Source: Gonapodya prolifera JEL478 (Eukaryota; Monoblepharomycota; Monoblepharidomycetes; Monoblepharidales; Gonapodyaceae). Taken from it: a stretch of DNA of 12,241 nt. A program made the position numbers and the translations under genes. The DNA lies in the NCBI GenBank assembly GCA_001574975.1, contig KQ965859.1:3645-15885 (forward strand). Reading direction: 5' to 3'. This document shows, piece after piece, positions 7,952 through 12,241 of this stretch (positions are counted from its first letter, which is position 1; each line of letters starts with the position of its first letter). Below the pieces are notes generated by a model. It ran no database searches, was not told the origin of the DNA, and saw only the letters and a program-made list of their open reading frames with translations.

Positions 7952-10114
7952 TTAGAGTGCTTTGTCGACCACCTTCATGCATTCAACTACCCATTCTTCG
8001 AATCCACGGCGCCCGACAATCTGAACACCAATCGGTACATTGACAAAGCTGTCAAACTCAGCCTCAAACATGTCGTGCACGACTTGCTCCGCAGGGTGAC
8101 GACCGACAAACTTCTCCTTGGGTTTGTCTTCTGGAGTAACTGTCGTCACCGGGACAACACCGACGGGAAGGTCGAGGAGGTTGAATGCCATAGTGTATGA
8201 GCCCGCCGCTCCTGCGTCCCAGCTGCGGTCGTGCAGATAGCTGGGCAGACCAATCACGGGGGCGACGATGAAGTCGAGGTTGTTGTCCTCGAAGATGCTC
8301 AGGAACTGCTGCTTCAGTGCTTCGCGTTTGGCAATTTGAGGCCACAGGTCTTCCACGTTCGGGATGGGTCGTTCGTGCAGGAAGTGCGGCTTGACGGAAG
8401 GAATGTACCCTTCTCCGCCTGAATCACCAGACGAGAAGGTTGACTACTGGTCTTAGCGTCAACTCTTGCAACGGCTGCTCACCCTTTGCCACGATTTCTG
8501 CGACATGCTTGTTGTACGAGCTGAGAAGATCAATCTGAAGAAAAAACAGACAGTCACTTGGTTCATTCCTGAACAAATAGATAGCGGATAGACTCACGGT
8601 AAGGAACATCATATCACCTCCAGATGTAAATTTGGCATCCACTGTGGTGTGACCGGCTTTCTCCAGCGACGAGAGTACTTTTCGCACGGCACGGTCCACG
8701 GGCCCAACAGGTTTACAGATGCCGTTGTCCAGGATGTATCCCACACGGAGTTTCTTTGGGAGTTCAGGCTTGACGTAAGGCCGGGGAAGAACATTCGCTG
8801 TTGCCAAATAAATATTAGACAAAACTGAAACCCAATGAAGACCATTCCAACTCACGGTCAATACGCCACCCCTCAATACCACATTGGACTCGTGTATATA
8901 GTTCGATGTCTTCCACGGACGAAGCCAGCGGCCCGTTGACAGGCAAAACCCCGTCGGGTGTGCCCACAAACGGCATCTTGCTCCCATTGTAAGCAAAGCG
9001 CCTCGTGGAAGGCTTCAAACCGTACAAGCCGTTGATGGAGCTGGGAACGCGAATGGAGCCTCCAATGTCGGATCCAACCTGAAGACATGAGCACGATGGG
9101 ATGAGAAATGGAAACAAGTGCTACGTGCTCGTCACTGCAACTCACCCCCAAAGGACTTCCTCCCGCACCAATCAAACAGCCCTCGCCGCCGGAGCTTCCG
9201 CCGGGCACAACTTTCCGGTTGAAGGGGCTCACGGTGGTGCCCCACACGGCATTGGAGCATTCGAAACTGAGAAGACTTTGCGGCACTAGCAAAATGAAGA
9301 CACATTGTGTCATTAACGGGATGGTGTGGGTGTGCCAACCAAATGAGTACCAAACCTACCGTTGGTTTTGCAAAAGATAACAGCACCAGCATTTTGAACC
9401 GTAATCGCGACAGCGGAATCGTTCTCGACGGGGCCGTCACGCGCAAACTCGACGAAACCCCACGTGGTGAGTGTCCCCGCGACATTATGCTCGTCTGAAG
9501 ATCAACGACGCGGTAGCCAATCCGGTGAACGCTCGACCATAAACACACAAGCACATACCTTTGATGGAAACAGGAAGTCCGTGCAGAGGCCCCTTGGTCT
9601 TCCCCGTGGCCTTGAAATAGTCATCCAGTTCCTGAGCCTTCTTCAACGCTTGTTCAAAGAGGACTTCGGTGAGGCAGCACAGGTACTGGTGGGCGACGGC
9701 AGCTCTGTGACAGAAGGCGCTGGTGACTTGGACGGACGTCAGGGACCCGGATGCCATGAGACGCACGAGCTACGGGTTGAAGCGGCCGAGGTGCAGATGT
9801 GCCGACAGAGTCATCGGGGGTCAATCACCAACCTCCGATGCCGTTTTCCCCGTAATTTCAATCTCGTCAGAGGAGAGATGGGTCGGTATGCGCTTGGTGA
9901 CGTCCAAATCGGTAGCTTGGGCGAGGACTTCAGGTGTGATTCTCCATTTCGCCGGAATCTTGGATTCACGGCGGTCGTGTTGGACCTAGAGAAACAACAG
10001 ATAGACCACATAAGCATGTCATGGCGACAATCGAAGTGTCAATGCCAAGCGCATCAAGGTATGGTCCTGGTTGTCACTCACAGTCTTGACGAACGATTGC
10101 CAGTCCTGAGTCAT
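7952..10114 (-). CDS. Amidase-signature hydrolase (AmdS/acetamidase-like), 537 aa, 9 exons
   Basis: Hydrolyses carboxylic amides to acid plus ammonia. AmdS-type relatives let fungi use amides as nitrogen or carbon source, and FAAH-type relatives cleave fatty-acid amides. Exons (high to low): 10114-10082, 9985-9833, 9769-9559, 9494-9360, 9285-9146, 9078-8856, 8797-8598, 8534-8483, 8418-7952. They total 1614 nt, an exact multiple of 3, with all splice phases consistent. The N-terminus MTQDWQSFVKT leads into IPAKWRI, the usual AmdS-like opening, which supports ATG 10114. The amidase signature is intact: catalytic Lys132 in GLPVSIKD, Ser208 in PGGSSGGEG, nucleophile Ser232 in GSDIGGSIRVP. The Ser-Ser spacing of 24 and Lys-Ser spacing of 76 agree with FAAH (24 and 75). 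The length matches fungal acetamidases (about 545 aa). No signal peptide or membrane segment is evident, so it is probably cytosolic. The true substrate cannot be told from the sequence. The first intron (96 nt) is the longest, and its acceptor is the least certain point. The second donor, GTTGGT, is weak but required by frame. Confidence 0.93.
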
Positions 10115-10912
10115 TACTCCGGTCGATGTGATGGCTGCGGTGTGTGGCTGCCAGGGTGTGGAACGGTGTAGATCCCTTGTATCTCGGACGGTGGAGGTGC
10201 AATGTCTTCTATTGGGTCCCTCACAAGGGTTTACCCGGAGTGCCCCCCGTTCAGGGTCGACCACAGCACCTCCATTTGATTGTTAGTCCGTGATGTAATA
10301 TCTTACAACGGTGCTGCAGGTTGCAGGCTACTGCTTCCGAGTTGACTTGGTAAGCTTTGATGATCTCTGAGTGCAATAGTCTAATTCCTGAATGTTCATT
10401 GGGTGATTTAACTTTTCGGAAACAGAGGGAGACAATGATGCCGCTCGTTCGGTAGCGATCCCGCGCTCTTAACTTAAAAATCTCTGTTCCTCTTTTGGTA
10501 CGCATATACGAGTTTACCTTGATATCGATCACTGCACCCTGTAATATGAAGACTTTACGCAAGCCTGTAGGGAGAGCGAAAACCGCCATCCGAAACTCAT
10601 TTAGCGCAATCGCTACGTATGTACGAAATGAGTACACTTTGTTGCGAAATGCGTCGAGGGTTGCGAAGTTTGAAAACCCGATACCATTACCAGAGAAACC
10701 CACAAAACCGTCCTGGTTTCCTCTCACCATCTTACGCAAAGCTGATGTATTCTTATCATTGCATAGTGGCACTTGTAAGAATGCGATTCCGAACAACACA
10801 GCTTATCTGTTGGAGACGAGTCTTCGTTTCACTGGTCGGAGTCATGTCGCCCGGAGTGCCACATCGTTCGCAAGTCGGTACATCGCTAACCCTTCATCTG
10901 TCAGCGCATATT

Positions 10913-11070
10913 GGTTCCCATCGACGACGATGTACGCCGCCCAAGGCATATCTTCGTCGAAACGATGCACTCCTCGTCATCGACGAACATGTGCACCGGC
11001 AAGGTCTTTCGTCGTCGAACCAATACACTGGTTCTTATCGACGACGATGTACACCGGCCAAGGGTCATCC
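10913..11070 (+). repeat. Imperfect tandem repeat, unit 58/59 bp, about 2.7 copies
   Basis: The core ATCGACGACGATGTAC at 10920-10935 recurs as ATCGACGAACATGTGC at 10979-10994 and again exactly at 11037-11052, giving periods of 59 and 58. Unit starts are near 10913 (GGTTCCC), 10972 (CCTCGTC) and 11030 (GGTTCTT). Each unit carries the core, then a CRCCGSC-like block with CAAGG, then a TCGTCGAA block that is missing from the truncated third copy. The two periods are not both multiples of three, so the repeat is not a protein repeat kept in frame. It looks like a short degenerate minisatellite. Confidence 0.7.
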
Positions 11071-11403
11071 ATGTCACAGCTGATGCGATTTCAGGACGTT
11101 CGGCCCAGTCGCAGACGCATTTGCGATCATCTTCACCCCGGGAGGAAAGAGCAACAGCCAACACTGTGTTGACCACCGATCCAGAAAGAATGAAAGGGGA
11201 AGAAAGGCAGGGCGAAAGGCAGGGGATGCGGGATGGGGAAGCCGCTGCCTGTGCCATGCGTGTCTCATTCTGCATGCAAACCGTTTCTTTCCTTCCACGC
11301 CCAGTTTGACGCACATCTGGCGAAAGCAAGAATATGAGACTGTGAGATATTGAGTGTATTGATGACACAACGATGTAGAGTGAGAGGCGCGCTTCAAGGA
11401 GTG

Positions 11404-11535
11404 CACGTTGGACAGAGTCTGGCAAGGTCAGACACGACTGCAATGTCATCAGTACCAGAACGCTATCTGGTGTCCACGGATCACTGTTCCGAACTAGTGC
11501 ACGTTGAACTGCACGTTGAACTCCAATGTCACGTT
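11404..11535 (+). promoter_or_regulatory. CACGTT cluster and CCAAT box upstream of the hydrolase
   Basis: CACGTT occurs at 11404-11409, 11500-11505, 11512-11517 and 11530-11535. Two of these lie in a perfect head-to-tail 12-mer, GCACGTTGAACT, at 11499-11510 and 11511-11522, directly followed by CCAAT (11523-11527). The cluster sits 125-255 bases before the hydrolase start, where a fungal promoter would be expected. CACG is the half-site of bHLH-type factors and CCAAT that of the HAP complex. Actual binding is inference. Confidence 0.35.
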
Positions 11536-11658
11536 AAACTTACTCGAATAAGGCCACAGCCGGGTCATCCATTCCCGGCGGCTCCTTCCTTTGACCCCCA
11601 CTTCATAATACTTCATTCCCGTTCCTACGATGGAAACTACTCCTATCTTACTCCCACG

Positions 11659-12241
11659 ATGGCCGACATCAAATCCGAAAACCTCCTCCCCTACCGAAAA
11701 GCCCACCTTCCATCTCCCGTGGTTCCTGGCGCCAATGCTATCCACAAGAGACTCGAAGATGCTGGAATGATCATCGAAAAGAACCTTGACATCCCAATCT
11801 CTCGAATCGGAGGCCTGGACGTCTGCAGATGCGATGTGTTTCGCCCCAAGGACACCGAAACTGGCAGGAAGTATCCAATCCTGATGACTGCGGGTCCCTG
11901 TAAGTGATGGATACGTCAAACGTATATTGTGATTGGATCTGGAGCCGACCATTTGTTTCTTAGATGGCAAAGACATTCCGTACAAAGAGATTGCCCCCGC
12001 GAAATTCGCCGAGATTCCCGAGGGCCAGCAATCAGAATATAGCGCATGGGAGACTCCAGAGCCAACGTACTGGACCGCACAAGGCTACATTGTAGTCCGC
12101 GTTGATGAACAAGGCACTGGACAGTCGTGAGTGGACTGATTTTACATCTCGTTGCCGTTTCCCCACGCCAACAGTGTGGTTTTCAAGACCAGGGTTCCTT
12201 GACACCATGAGCAATCAAACCGCGGTGAACTTTTTCCACTG
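11659..12241 (+). CDS. CocE/NonD-type (S15-like) alpha/beta hydrolase, N-terminal part
   Basis: Serine hydrolase of the X-Pro dipeptidyl-peptidase (S15)/CocE family, cut by the window edge after about 152 residues. Exons: 11659-11899, 11964-12126, 12188-12241 (continues beyond the window); introns are 64 and 61 nt and phases fit. The start ATG at 11659 sits in a good context (CACGATGG). The protein shows a substrate-binding lead-in, then PILMTAGPYGKD, W-x-x-x-GYIVVRVDEQGTGQSPGFLD. This is the characteristic strand plus Asp-x-(Arg/Gln)-Gly-x-Gly-x-Ser region of the family, just before the catalytic Ser, which lies beyond the window. No signal peptide is visible, so it is probably intracellular. 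The final intron uses an AAG acceptor, because the nearby CAG would lead to an early stop. Substrate (peptide, acyl ester or amide) cannot be told from the fragment. It is divergent from the amidase over 1.5 kb. Confidence 0.85.

Larger units (their letters stand above)
10115..11658. other. Large divergent intergenic region, no recognisable gene
   Basis: About 1.5 kb separates the divergent starts of the amidase (minus) and the hydrolase (plus), so both promoters should lie here. Two long overlapping open frames (10495-11172 plus; 10251-10799 minus) show no family similarity that I recognise. They run through each other, and the plus one also runs through the tandem repeat at 10913-11070, so they are probably chance frames. 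No tRNA, LTR or transposase was seen. A CCAAT pentamer is at 11523-11527, about 130 bases before the hydrolase start. Confidence 0.5.

Noticed and set aside
9464-10171. 235-codon plus-strand open frame over the amidase 5' half
   Set aside because: It is the antisense shadow of amidase exons 1-4, whose motifs and phases are clear.
10251-10799. 182-codon minus-strand open frame upstream of the amidase
   Set aside because: Non-ATG start, overlaps an equally long frame on the other strand, no known motif. Could be an unrecognised gene, but nothing supports it.
10495-11172. 225-codon plus-strand open frame between amidase and hydrolase
   Set aside because: Begins with no ATG context (GTA/GTG-type start), passes through a tandem repeat whose period shifts frame, and shows no recognisable domain.
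11350-11658. N-terminal extension of the CocE-type hydrolase from an upstream in-frame start
   Set aside because: The upstream codons lack family similarity and look like promoter DNA (CCAAT, repeats). The ATG at 11659 has a good context and gives a normal N-terminus.

Overview
The window is eukaryotic nuclear DNA, almost certainly from a filamentous or early-diverging fungus. Three protein genes can be rebuilt only by removing 37 short GT-AG introns of 53-96 bases. Once these are removed, every reading frame closes exactly. The families (AmdS-type amidase, ABCC exporter, CocE/NonD-type hydrolase) and the very short introns fit a fungus. Phylum cannot be decided: dense introns and microexons recall Agaricomycetes, while the frequent AAG acceptors are less typical of Dikarya, so a chytrid-like lineage is also possible.

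Layout. Positions 1-1312 are AT-rich and gene-poor. They open with the last part of a Ulp1/C48 cysteine-protease exon (12-275, +), a domain often carried by transposons, followed by about 1 kb with no convincing gene. Positions 1313-7544 (-) hold a complete 28-exon ABCC/MRP-type ABC exporter (1502 aa: TMD1-NBD1-TMD2-NBD2). Positions 7952-10114 (-) hold a complete 9-exon amidase of the amidase-signature family (537 aa, intact Lys-Ser-Ser triad), transcribed in the same direction and lying upstream of the exporter with a 407-base gap. Positions 10115-11658 form a large intergenic region with an imperfect 58/59-base tandem repeat and a CACGTT cluster. Positions 11659-12241 (+) hold the first three exons (the third cut by the window edge) of a CocE/NonD or S15-type alpha/beta hydrolase, divergent from the amidase.

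How they may work together. An amidase and an acyl-hydrolase next to an exporter could suggest a nitrogen or detoxification neighbourhood. Nothing in the sequence shows co-regulation, so this is only a suggestion. The most unusual thing in the window is the architecture of the ABC gene. Five microexons (24, 13, 14, 13 and 9 nt) encode some of the most conserved points of the transporter, including the Walker B aspartate and catalytic glutamate of NBD2. NBD1 also carries a roughly 60-residue polar insertion at the place where CFTR has its regulatory insertion.
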